A stretch of DNA of 5,187 nucleotides. It comes from Deltaproteobacteria bacterium (GTDB lineage Bacteria; Desulfobacterota; Syntrophia; Syntrophales; UBA2210). Location: positions 1 through 5,187 of the forward strand of contig JAFGPZ010000273.1 in the NCBI GenBank assembly GCA_016935935.1, in the 5' to 3' direction. How positions within the stretch are numbered: the first letter of the stretch is position 1; each line of letters starts with the position of its first letter. A model generated the notes under the pieces. It did not search any database and was not told the origin of the DNA. It saw only the letters and a program-made list of their open reading frames with translations. Shown one piece after another: positions 1-4,677 of the stretch. The translations under genes were made by a program, and so were the position numbers.

Positions 1-184
1 AAACATATACGCTTACATTCATTATATTAATTTATATTTATTATTGACACATATCCCCAAATATACCCCTAAATAAAAATTTATCTTCTCATTTTTTTCT
101 TTTTTTGTCATGGAAGATCCGGTTTATATGATGGCTTGGTGACTATTCAATATTCCCCATCTCCATGTATAAATCTTGTACAAC
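1..184. other. AT-rich stretch without a supported gene
   Basis: I see no gene here. The stretch is strongly AT-rich with T-runs at about 91-107. A perfect -35 hexamer TTGACA lies at 44-49 on the + strand, but the best -10 candidates downstream (TAAATA at 70-75) are 19-20 bp away, so a promoter is doubtful. On the minus strand a TATAAT lies at 21-26, reading off the left edge, without a good -35. A minus-strand reading frame of 29 codons from the ATG at 109-111 has no ribosome binding site and looks like A-rich chance sequence. Confidence 0.5.
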
Positions 185-322
185 TCACACGGTGTCGATG
201 TCTTTCGGTAAAGGGCTTTGTCGATGCGCAATATCGGCAACCGCCCTGACCAGTTGTGAACGCTCTCTATTGATTTCATCCCAACAGACAACAATGTGCA
301 GATTTTCACCCATAATGGCCAT
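185..322 (-). CDS. Possible small protein of 45 aa, unknown function
   Basis: I do not recognise this protein. The frame starts with ATG at 322 and stops with TGA at 185-187, giving 45 aa. From about residue 4 (MGENLHIVVCWDEINRERSQ) it reads like a real soluble protein: a short hydrophobic strand, then a charged helix-like stretch (about residues 17-33, rich in R, E, A and V). A longer frame on the same strand (81 aa, ATG at 369, with an inner ATG at 351 behind a GGGGG run) overlaps it, but that product is rich in W, K, S and C without a pattern and looks non-coding. An in-frame TAA lies 12 nt upstream of the chosen ATG. The ribosome binding site is weak (AAGAG, 9 nt upstream); a second in-frame ATG at 313 has none. 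A TATAAT box upstream at 372-377 could serve it. Existence is uncertain. Confidence 0.4.
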   Translation of the reverse strand: MAIMGENLHIVVCWDEINRERSQLVRAVADIAHRQSPLPKDIDTV

Positions 323-371
323 TTCAGAAAACTCTTAAATCTTTCGCTCATAATTCCCCCAGCATTCAATT

Positions 372-377
372 ATTATA
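372..377 (-). promoter_or_regulatory. Candidate -10 box for the left minus-strand gene
   Basis: The minus strand reads TATAAT exactly, about 50 nt upstream of the ATG at 322 and about 20 nt upstream of the ATG at 351. It lies downstream of the terminator at 431-457, so a new transcript would be needed here. The -35 region at 17-18 bp spacing is only T-rich, with no TTGACA-like hexamer, so this is a weak call. Confidence 0.3.
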
Positions 378-430
378 CGAACAGATATATGGAAAAAAAT
401 ATAGCAGAGAGAATTTATTTACGCACCAAT

Positions 431-457
431 AAAAAAAAGGGCGGTCATTAGCCGCCC
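431..457 (-). terminator. Rho-independent terminator of the 71-aa minus-strand gene
   Basis: On the minus strand a perfect 6-bp GC stem, GGGCGG / CCGCCC, encloses a 7-nt loop (CUAAUGA) and is followed directly by eight U residues. It starts 23 nt after the stop codon of the gene at 481-696. This is a textbook intrinsic terminator and supports that gene being real and transcribed leftward. On the + strand the hairpin is not followed by U residues, so it is one-directional. Confidence 0.9.
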
Positions 458-480
458 CTGATATTAATCCTAGACTACAT

Positions 481-696
481 TCACAATGTTACCCCCTGCT
501 TTTCAACGTCTTCCAATAGATCGAGGCAATGTTGTGTTTTTTCTCTTATGACCTGTGCAAGACTTGCGAGGGGATCACTGAGCTTGTTAAAAACCGGTCC
601 GGCAAATTGTTCGCCGGCCGCTTCCAGGAGATCTGTAAGACCATGGATTTGATACAGGGCACTTTGTACATCGTTTAATTTTTCCTCAATATTCAC
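481..696 (-). CDS. Small acidic helical protein of 71 aa, unknown function
   Basis: I do not recognise this family. The 71-residue product looks all-helical and acidic (12 D/E against 5 K/R), with regularly spaced leucines and one cysteine at residue 57; two or three amphipathic helices with a break near GPVF (33-36) are likely. There is no signal peptide or membrane segment. I chose the GTG at 696 because GGAGGT lies 6 nt upstream. The upstream ATG at 777 (98 aa) has no ribosome binding site, and its extra residues coincide with a strongly structured leader. The gene has its own promoter (851-878), a long structured leader and its own terminator (431-457), and points away from the replication operon. 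Such autonomous units in prophages are often accessory genes (morons) or lysogenic regulators; which applies here is unknown. Probably real; function open. Confidence 0.75.
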   Translation of the reverse strand: MNIEEKLNDVQSALYQIHGLTDLLEAAGEQFAGPVFNKLSDPLASLAQVIREKTQHCLDLLEDVEKQGVTL

Positions 697-702
697 TTTT
701 AC

Positions 703-708
703 ACCTCC
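703..708 (-). promoter_or_regulatory. Ribosome binding site deciding a GTG start
   Basis: GGAGGT on the minus strand, 6 nt before the GTG at 696, favours the 71-aa product over the 98-aa one from the ATG at 777. It begins just two bases after the U-run of the leader terminator, so folding upstream could also affect its access to ribosomes. Confidence 0.75.
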
Positions 709-710
709 AT

Positions 711-750
711 AAAAAAGGCCATGGAATTGCTTAGGCTCAAAATGGGCCTT
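711..750 (-). terminator. Leader attenuator hairpin before the 71-aa gene
   Basis: On the minus strand AAGGCC (750-745) pairs with GGCCUU (720-715), extended by AU/AU after a one-base bulge. The U-run (716-711, six U) begins within the right arm, as in intrinsic terminators. The loop is long (about 20 nt), so it is weaker than the terminator at 431-457. It lies between promoter and ribosome binding site, where a terminator only makes sense as a conditional one. Confidence 0.5.
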
Positions 751-778
751 CCCGGCGTTACCGCTTAGGGATTCCATG
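711..778 (-). promoter_or_regulatory. Candidate structured leader RNA with switch-like alternative folds
   Basis: Read on the minus strand, the segment is closed by a perfect 8-bp stem, CAUGGAAU (778-771) with AUUCCAUG (727-720). Inside are two hairpins. The first has CCC (770-768) pairing GGG (753-751) around GCG-GUAA-CGC (764-755), a GNRA tetraloop. The second pairs GGC (748-746) with GCC (736-734), with further CA/UG pairs after a mismatch. The 3' strand of the closing stem and the second hairpin overlap both halves of a terminator hairpin, so the two folds exclude each other. The heptamer CCUAAGC occurs twice. It does not match the c-di-GMP, purine, SAM, cobalamin, glycine, fluoride or ZTP patterns I know. 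Pairing is seen in the sequence; the regulatory role is inferred. If translation really starts at ATG 777, this would instead be coding sequence. Confidence 0.5.
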
Positions 779-830
779 ACCAGGTTAAGATTATAGAAAC
801 GACAAAACCCATTTACGGATGGGCCTCCCG
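742..830 (-). repeat. Direct repeat CGGGA(A)GGCCCAT in the leader
   Basis: The minus strand carries CGGGAGGCCCAT at 830-819 and CGGGAAGGCCCAT at 754-742, identical apart from one inserted A. The second copy supplies the left arm of the leader terminator; the first overlaps the left arm of the small hairpin at 808-823. The pair could reflect two related structural modules in one leader, or a duplication. Confidence 0.6.
808..823 (-). repeat. Small leader hairpin CCCAT/ATGGG
   Basis: A perfect 5-bp stem, CCCAU / AUGGG, with a 6-nt loop lies near the 5' end of the presumed minus-strand transcript, followed by UUUUGU. It could be a weak terminator, a stabilising 5' hairpin or a part of the larger leader fold. 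Confidence 0.45.
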
Positions 831-850
831 ATTTTGATTTAAGCGTGAAG

Positions 851-878
851 AAAATATCATTTTCATAAAGAAAGTCAA
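851..878 (-). promoter_or_regulatory. Sigma70-type promoter of the 71-aa minus-strand gene
   Basis: On the minus strand a -35 box TTGACT (878-873) and a -10 box TATTTT (856-851) are separated by 16 bp, with TGA just before the -10 (extended -10 pattern TGn). A/T-rich sequence precedes the -35. Transcription would start near 844, giving a leader of about 150 nt before the GTG at 696. This is the best promoter I can find in the window. Confidence 0.6.
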
Positions 879-896
879 AATATTTTTGTTATTTTT

Positions 897-932
897 AAAA
901 GCCATTTTAACATACTGATTACAATGGCTTTT
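897..932. repeat. 10-bp inverted repeat between divergent units (operator or terminator)
   Basis: AAAAGCCATT (897-906) is the perfect inverse of AATGGCTTTT (923-932), with a 16-nt centre. On the + strand the right arm runs into a T-rich stretch, and on the minus strand into TTTTAAAAATAA, so it could act as a terminator in both directions. No gene on either strand seems to need ending here, and the repeat sits between two divergent transcription units, so an operator for a dimeric regulator is at least as likely. Confidence 0.5.
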
Positions 933-949
933 TATTTTTCCCCTCCTTG

Positions 950-1009
950 TTTCTGCCGTGTCTTCCGTGTTTCTTCCCTCTTTCTTCCCTTAGACGTCAG
1001 ATTTCTTCC
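950..1009 (+). repeat. Helically phased TTTCTTCC repeats upstream of the regulator gene
   Basis: TTTCTTCC occurs exactly at 970, 981 and 1002, with one-mismatch copies at 959 (TGTCTTCC) and 950 (TTTCTGCC). Spacings are 9, 11, 11 and 21 bp, so the last four copies fall on nearly the same helix face. The two central copies are part of a tandem TTTCTTCCCT at 970-979 and 981-990. The array ends 73 bp before the AlpA-like start codon. This could be a multi-site operator for the rightward operon or a binding array for a replication protein. The strand bias (pyrimidines on +) is marked. Confidence 0.5.
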
Positions 1010-1082
1010 ATCAAAAGTCAGACCTTGTAGTTGAGACGGTCCAGTTAAGAACAACAAAAAGTTAGGGGAGGACAAATAATCT

Positions 1083-1292
1083 ATGAATATGATTGAAAAA
1101 ACTGCCGAAAAGATCATCTCGGGGCGCCTGCTCCGTCTACCGCAAGTTCTTGAACGTTATCCGGTAAGTAGATCCACATTTTTAGCCGGAGTGAAAAGTG
1201 GGCGATACCCGAAACCCGTCAGATTATCAGCACGTTGTGTTGGATGGCCGGAATGGAAAATAAATAAATTAATCGAAGGGATTGAACAATGA
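1083..1292 (+). CDS. alpA: AlpA-family DNA-binding regulator
   Basis: This 69-aa protein fits the AlpA family (MerR-like winged helix-turn-helix), small phage and satellite regulators that activate excision or early gene transcription. Residues 15-20 (RLLRLP) begin the domain; the helix-turn-helix covers about 20-38 (VLERYPVSRSTFLAGVK). The wing is seen as YPKPVRLSARCVGW (42-55), the most typical AlpA signature, followed by a final helix (56-67). Length is usual for the family. The ATG at 1083 is chosen because GGGGAGGA ends 10 nt upstream; the ATG at 1089 would be too far from it. It is first in a rightward operon; its stop overlaps the next start (ATGA, 1289-1292). It probably controls its own operon or the divergent promoter through the repeats upstream (inference). 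Confidence 0.88.
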   Translation: MNMIEKTAEKIISGRLLRLPQVLERYPVSRSTFLAGVKSGRYPKPVRLSARCVGWPEWKINKLIEGIEQ

Positions 1293-1486
1293 CCATCGTA
1301 CACCGAGGTGGTGCGGTAGAGATTAAGACGGACGACGGCAAGGGTCTGCTTTTAACGGACGTTGAGTACCAAAACGGATTACGACGGTTCAGTTCGGTAG
1401 AACGTAACAAAGCATGGGCAGCCCAAAACAGGAAGTATTTGGAAGGAAGATGCGATATTGAACAACCACTTTCAAGTGAACCGTAA
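1289..1486 (+). CDS. Small conserved-looking protein of 65 aa, unknown function
   Basis: I cannot assign a function. The product begins with a short beta-like part (VEIKTDDGKGLLLTD, residues 10-24) followed by a charged, tryptophan-containing helix (YQNGLRRFSSVERNKAWAAQ, 27-46). There is no cysteine motif, signal or membrane segment. The ATG overlaps the stop of the AlpA-like gene (ATGA at 1289-1292), with GAAGGG 8 nt upstream, so translation is likely coupled. Its 3' end overlaps the next gene by 29 nt. Its position between a phage regulator and replication genes suggests an early phage accessory role. The natural composition and tight packing make it probably real. Confidence 0.7.
   Translation: MTIVHRGGAVEIKTDDGKGLLLTDVEYQNGLRRFSSVERNKAWAAQNRKYLEGRCDIEQPLSSEP
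1441..1449 (+). promoter_or_regulatory. Ribosome binding site supporting a TTG start
   Basis: GGAAGGAAG lies 8 nt before the TTG at 1458. The ATG at 1450 is in another frame and stops after three codons (ATG CGA TAT TGA), so it cannot be the start. No in-frame ATG or GTG upstream offers a better choice. Confidence 0.6.
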
Positions 1487-1673
1487 ATTCCGGCGCGATT
1501 ATGACCGGCTATTTCGGAAAGACCCGGCCACGGCAAATCTGCTTCTCTTGCTTTGTGAGCTGGCAAACGAACGTGGAGAAGTACAGGTGACGGATGAAGA
1601 GCTTTGCCTTCTCATGAATGCACGGTTTGAAGATCCACGGGCCTATCAATTGCCAGGAGGGCCGAAGCGATGA
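1458..1673 (+). CDS. Small protein of 71 aa, unknown function, TTG start
   Basis: Function unknown. The product has a basic N-terminal part (VNRKFRRDYDRLFRKDP, residues 7-23), a hydrophobic helix with a run of five leucines (about 27-37), and an acidic helix (TDEELCLLMNARF, 45-57), ending in DPRAYQLPGGPKR. It resembles, from memory, small proteins found beside replication genes in prophages of former Deltaproteobacteria; that is not a functional assignment. The leucine run is too short and charged-flanked for a membrane segment. The start is TTG, supported by GGAAGGAAG upstream; a GTG at 1476 is the alternative. It overlaps the previous gene by 29 nt and the next by ATGA (1670-1673), which fits coupled translation. 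Confidence 0.72.
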   Translation: MNNHFQVNRKFRRDYDRLFRKDPATANLLLLLCELANERGEVQVTDEELCLLMNARFEDPRAYQLPGGPKR

Positions 1674-2437
1674 ACAGGGGATATGTTCGCCTTTGGAGGA
1701 AGTCACTTGATGCCGGATGGATCAAAAACCATAAACTCTGGGCCTTTTGGACATGGGCATTATTGAAGGCCTCACATAAAGAGCATGACGCCATTGTGGG
1801 CTTACAGGTAACCCACCTATTCCCCGGTCAATTTATTTTTGGTTTACACGTAGCTGCAAAGGAAACGGGACTTAGTGTTCGGCAAATCCGCACTATCACT
1901 GCATTCCTGACAAAGACCGGAAATTTGACAATCAAAACGACAAACAAATTTTCGATAATTACTATTGTAAATTGGCCTACTTATCAAAGCGACTCCCCAG
2001 AAAACGACAAGCTAAACGACAAACCACTGACAAGCAAACGACAACATACAAAAAGGGAAAGAATGGAAAAAATAACCTCTGAAGAAATTCTTTCTCTGAT
2101 TTCTGAATTGAAAAACAGATACCCGGATCAAGAAATCATCGATCAGGCATTTCATGCCATATCTTCAACCCGAAAGTCGAATCGTATTTCCGACAGCGTA
2201 AAGCTGAACATCCTTTGCCAGTGGGATAAATACCCCGTTGATCAGGTTTTGTATGGGCTCAAGGCCTATCTTGAAAAGGAATACGGGCAACAGGGCAAAG
2301 GTGAAAAGTATCTCTTGGGAATCATCCGCAATCATAAGCTAGACAACCAGGCCGATTTGTCGGTTACCGCCATGAAATCAACGGGAAGCGCTTTGCTTGA
2401 TAAACATTACAGAAGCCAAGGGGTCAGAATCATATGA
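1670..2437 (+). CDS. Phage replication protein, winged-helix initiator / helicase-loader type
   Basis: The 255-aa product has the layout of phage replication initiators (lambda O or DnaD/DnaT-like proteins). An N-terminal winged-helix domain (about 1-103) shows GYVRLWRKSLDAGW, PGQFIFG (52-58) and a recognition-helix part ETGLSVRQIRTITAFL (65-80), then a wing (NLTIKTTNKFSIITIVNW). A polar linker (about 104-135, rich in N, D, K, Q and R) follows, then a helical C-terminal domain (136-228) with YGLKAYLEKEYGQQGKGEKY (194-213) and LLGIIRN (215-221), which in this type is thought to contact the helicase or single-stranded DNA. AGGAGG at 1655-1660 lies 9 nt before the ATG. It overlaps both neighbours by ATGA. 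The linker-coding DNA carries an iteron array, so the protein probably binds its own gene as origin. Family assignment is from pattern, without a catalytic motif. Confidence 0.78.
   Translation: MNRGYVRLWRKSLDAGWIKNHKLWAFWTWALLKASHKEHDAIVGLQVTHLFPGQFIFGLHVAAKETGLSVRQIRTITAFLTKTGNLTIKTTNKFSIITIVNWPTYQSDSPENDKLNDKPLTSKRQHTKRERMEKITSEEILSLISELKNRYPDQEIIDQAFHAISSTRKSNRISDSVKLNILCQWDKYPVDQVLYGLKAYLEKEYGQQGKGEKYLLGIIRNHKLDNQADLSVTAMKSTGSALLDKHYRSQGVRII
1935..2044 (+). repeat. AAACGACAA iteron array, candidate replication origin inside the initiator gene
   Basis: AAACGACAA occurs exactly at 1935, 2002, 2014 and 2036. The core GACAA also appears at 1909, 1927 and 2029, so 2006, 2018, 2029 and 2040 form a run spaced 12, 11 and 11 bp, about one helix turn each. 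The four exact copies lie in different codon phases (encoding KTT, ENDK, LNDK and KRQ), so the conservation is of the DNA and not of the protein. A/T-rich stretches flank the array (1943-1975 and 2045-2080) and could serve for unwinding. Lambda-type phages carry their origin at the same place, within the linker-coding part of the initiator gene. Confidence 0.65.
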
Positions 2438-4179
2438 CCGCGATCGAATACATTCAACGAAAGGGCCTAGATTATAAGCTTCAATCCGGTCAAGTCGTCT
2501 TAAACACCTGCCCCTTTTGCGGAGATCCCAAAAGCCATTTCTACATGGATCAGAACGAAGGCGCTTTCTTTTGTCACAAGTGCCAGGAGCGAGGCAATCT
2601 CATCACCCTTCAAAAGCATTTCGGTGACTACAATCATAATCAGGAACGGCACACCATGAACAAACCAGCTTTAAATCCATCGGAGGGCATTAAACAGGCT
2701 TTTCCGGAGAAGGACAAACCCAAGGTCATCTTAGCCCCTGAAAGGGCTTTAAAGGCAAATGAGAGGCTTAAAGGTGATCCATCAGCATTGGCCTATGTAA
2801 CGGATGCAAGAAAAATCAGTATGACCGCCATTGATCATTTCAAAATCGGCATTGAAATCAGCAAAGACAGTGAAAGGTGGTTGACCATTCCCCACTTTTC
2901 CGGCGGGAACCTGAAAAATATCAAGAGTCGATCGATACCACCGCAGGAAAAGACTTTCAGACGGATTCCTGGGTGTCCTTCCATTCTTTTTAATCAGGAC
3001 GTTTTACGAGAAAAGCCTTCTATGGTTTATCTCTGCGAAGGCGAACTAGACTCGATTTCTTTGTGGGACCAAGGTGAAAAGAATGTAATTGCCGTAACAG
3101 CAGGAGCGGGGTCGTTACAACCTGAATGGATCGACCAACTCAAAGACATCGACAAAATCATCCTTTGCTATGATCCCGATGAACCTGGCCAAAAGGGAGC
3201 CAGAGAAGCAGCACGGCGGTTAGGGTATGACCGGTGTTTCAACGTTATTCTTCCGGACGGTCAAGACGTGAATGAATATTTCAATGCTGGTCATGACATA
3301 GCCGCTTTTTATCGTATCGTGGCGGAAGCAAGGCGTTTTGATGTTCAGGGAGTATCTTCTTTTACAGATTGCCTTAAACAATTGGAAAAGGATCATCAAA
3401 GCTCTGAGCAAACCAGGGGACTTTTAACCGGGTTGCCATCACTCGACCGATTGAATCAACGAGGCATGAAACCGGGTGAACTTTGGGTAATAGCCGCACC
3501 GCCGGGAGTAGGTAAAAGCTCTCTTGCTCTTCAAATTACAACACACCAAGCGTTTACAGGAACACCAAGCCTCTTTTTCTCACTGGAAATGAATATCGGC
3601 GCTGTCACGGAGAAGATTGTCCAGGCTTATACGGGGGTGGAAAACATCGGAATCTGTAAAATCCAAAAAACCCGCGACGCATACTTAGAAAAACCCCTCT
3701 ACCTAGGCCGCGCGGTTGTGAAACCGACTATTGACGGAATCATTGAAATTCTGCGAGAGGCGGTCAAACGTTATGGGTTGAAGCTTGTCGCTTTCGACCA
3801 CCTTCATTTCCTCTGCCGCTCTATCACAAACCAGGTTCAGGAGATCGGGCTTGCTGTTCAGGCTTTTAAGCTGCTGGCGGAAGAAATGGAAATACCGGTT
3901 ATCCTGATAGCACAACCCCGAAAGGTAGACCTTACAAAGGCGATGACAGCCGAAGACCTTAAAGACTCGTCCTCAATTCATAGCGATGCAGACGGGATTA
4001 TTATTCTTCATCGAAATCGGAAAGCGAGTACCGAGGGAAACGACGGGGGAAACCTTGCAGAACAAAGTCTAGATCCTGTTACCCTAGTGCGATTCGAAAA
4101 AGCTCGTTACGGACGTGGGGGCGAATGCCTGCTTTATTTTCACGGAGAATTTTCGAGGTTCGATGAATTAACGAAATAA
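2434..4179 (+). CDS. Bifunctional primase-helicase, T7 gp4-like
   Basis: The 581-aa protein makes RNA primers and unwinds DNA at the element's fork; T7 gp4 has 566 aa. Residues 20-60 form a zinc-binding primase domain with CPFC (C26, C29) and CHKC (C47, C50). The TOPRIM domain shows CEGELD (201-206, catalytic E202) and YDPDEPG (246-252, D247 and D249), followed by PDGQDVNEYF (274-283). A linker (about 300-330) leads to a RecA/DnaB-type helicase: Walker A APPGVGKSS (355-363, K361), FFSLEM (381-386), Walker B LVAFDHLHFL (451-460, D455), ILIAQPRK (490-497, Q494), and IHSDADGIIILHR (515-527). RFEKARYGRGG (553-563) probably holds the arginine finger. All key residues are present, so it should be active. 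It overlaps the replication protein by ATGA (2434-2437), with AAGGGG 10 nt upstream. Confidence 0.95.
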   Translation: MTAIEYIQRKGLDYKLQSGQVVLNTCPFCGDPKSHFYMDQNEGAFFCHKCQERGNLITLQKHFGDYNHNQERHTMNKPALNPSEGIKQAFPEKDKPKVILAPERALKANERLKGDPSALAYVTDARKISMTAIDHFKIGIEISKDSERWLTIPHFSGGNLKNIKSRSIPPQEKTFRRIPGCPSILFNQDVLREKPSMVYLCEGELDSISLWDQGEKNVIAVTAGAGSLQPEWIDQLKDIDKIILCYDPDEPGQKGAREAARRLGYDRCFNVILPDGQDVNEYFNAGHDIAAFYRIVAEARRFDVQGVSSFTDCLKQLEKDHQSSEQTRGLLTGLPSLDRLNQRGMKPGELWVIAAPPGVGKSSLALQITTHQAFTGTPSLFFSLEMNIGAVTEKIVQAYTGVENIGICKIQKTRDAYLEKPLYLGRAVVKPTIDGIIEILREAVKRYGLKLVAFDHLHFLCRSITNQVQEIGLAVQAFKLLAEEMEIPVILIAQPRKVDLTKAMTAEDLKDSSSIHSDADGIIILHRNRKASTEGNDGGNLAEQSLDPVTLVRFEKARYGRGGECLLYFHGEFSRFDELTK

Positions 4180-4190
4180 GGAGGAGACAT

Positions 4191-4676
4191 ATGGGACGTA
4201 AAAAAGGCGACGGATCAAAATTTAATCAAGAGACGGCGGACAGGATATTGGAGCTAATGCGATCTCCGATGTCCCTCCGCCGCGCTTGTCTGGAAGTAGG
4301 CGTTCCGCCATCGACTGTCATTCACTGGAAGAACGACAATCCTGATTTTGGGGCACAATACGCGATAGCCAGAATGGACCAGGCGGAGGCTTATATCGAT
4401 GAGATTATGGACATTGCAGACGATAACAGCCTCGACAAAGAAGTAATCGAGGACAAAGACGGGAACATCAAGACTATTATCAATCACGACCACATAAACA
4501 GGTCCCGGCTCCGGGTCGATACCCGGAAATGGTACGCAAGCAAGGTCCTTCCGAAACTCTACGGCGACAAGCTCCAGGTTGACCAGACGGTGCAAGGGTC
4601 CCTCGAAATGTTTATCGACTCCCTGGCCGGTTCGTCTCTAGGTCCGCCCGCGGTTCGCGGCAAGAAGGGGCAGTGA
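4191..4676 (+). CDS. terS: Terminase small subunit, Sf6 gp1-like
   Basis: The small terminase recognises the pac/cos DNA and delivers it to the large-subunit motor for packaging. The 161-aa product has an N-terminal helix-turn-helix (about 27-48, SLRRACLEVGVPPSTVIHWK), then DFGAQYAIARMDQAEAYIDE (52-71), the oligomerisation helices with IMDIAD (72-77), and the hallmark RLRVDTRKWYASKVLPKLYG (106-125), closely like RLRVDTRKW and KYGDK in Sf6 gp1 (about 140 aa). Against Sf6 it has an insertion of roughly 15-25 mostly charged residues (about 79-103) before that motif. AAGGAGG (4178-4184), which overlaps the TAA of the primase-helicase, lies 6 nt before the ATG, so it is probably co-transcribed with the replication genes. 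No large terminase follows in the window. Confidence 0.9.
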   Translation: MGRKKGDGSKFNQETADRILELMRSPMSLRRACLEVGVPPSTVIHWKNDNPDFGAQYAIARMDQAEAYIDEIMDIADDNSLDKEVIEDKDGNIKTIINHDHINRSRLRVDTRKWYASKVLPKLYGDKLQVDQTVQGSLEMFIDSLAGSSLGPPAVRGKKGQ

Positions 4677-4677
4677 T

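Noticed and set aside
44..75. Promoter on the + strand from the perfect TTGACA at 44-49
   Set aside because: No acceptable -10 box at 16-18 bp; the nearest A/T-rich hexamers are 19-20 bp away, and no + strand gene follows until 1083.
711..778. Assignment of the leader to a c-di-GMP (GEMM) riboswitch or twister ribozyme
   Set aside because: CCUAAG and a GNRA loop recall GEMM elements, and UAA near GC-rich stems recalls twister, but the conserved GEMM core GGCAAACC and the twister core are absent.
932..1117. Minus-strand frame of 61 codons
   Set aside because: It overlaps the start of the AlpA-like gene and the phased repeats, has low-complexity basic sequence (RKREETRKTRQKQ) from the pyrimidine tract, and no ribosome binding site I can support.
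1219..1566. Minus-strand frame of 115 codons
   Set aside because: It lies antisense to three better-supported, coupled + strand genes, and its product has no recognisable pattern.
4254..4595. Minus-strand frame of 113 codons
   Set aside because: It is the antisense shadow of the small terminase gene, whose identity is clear.
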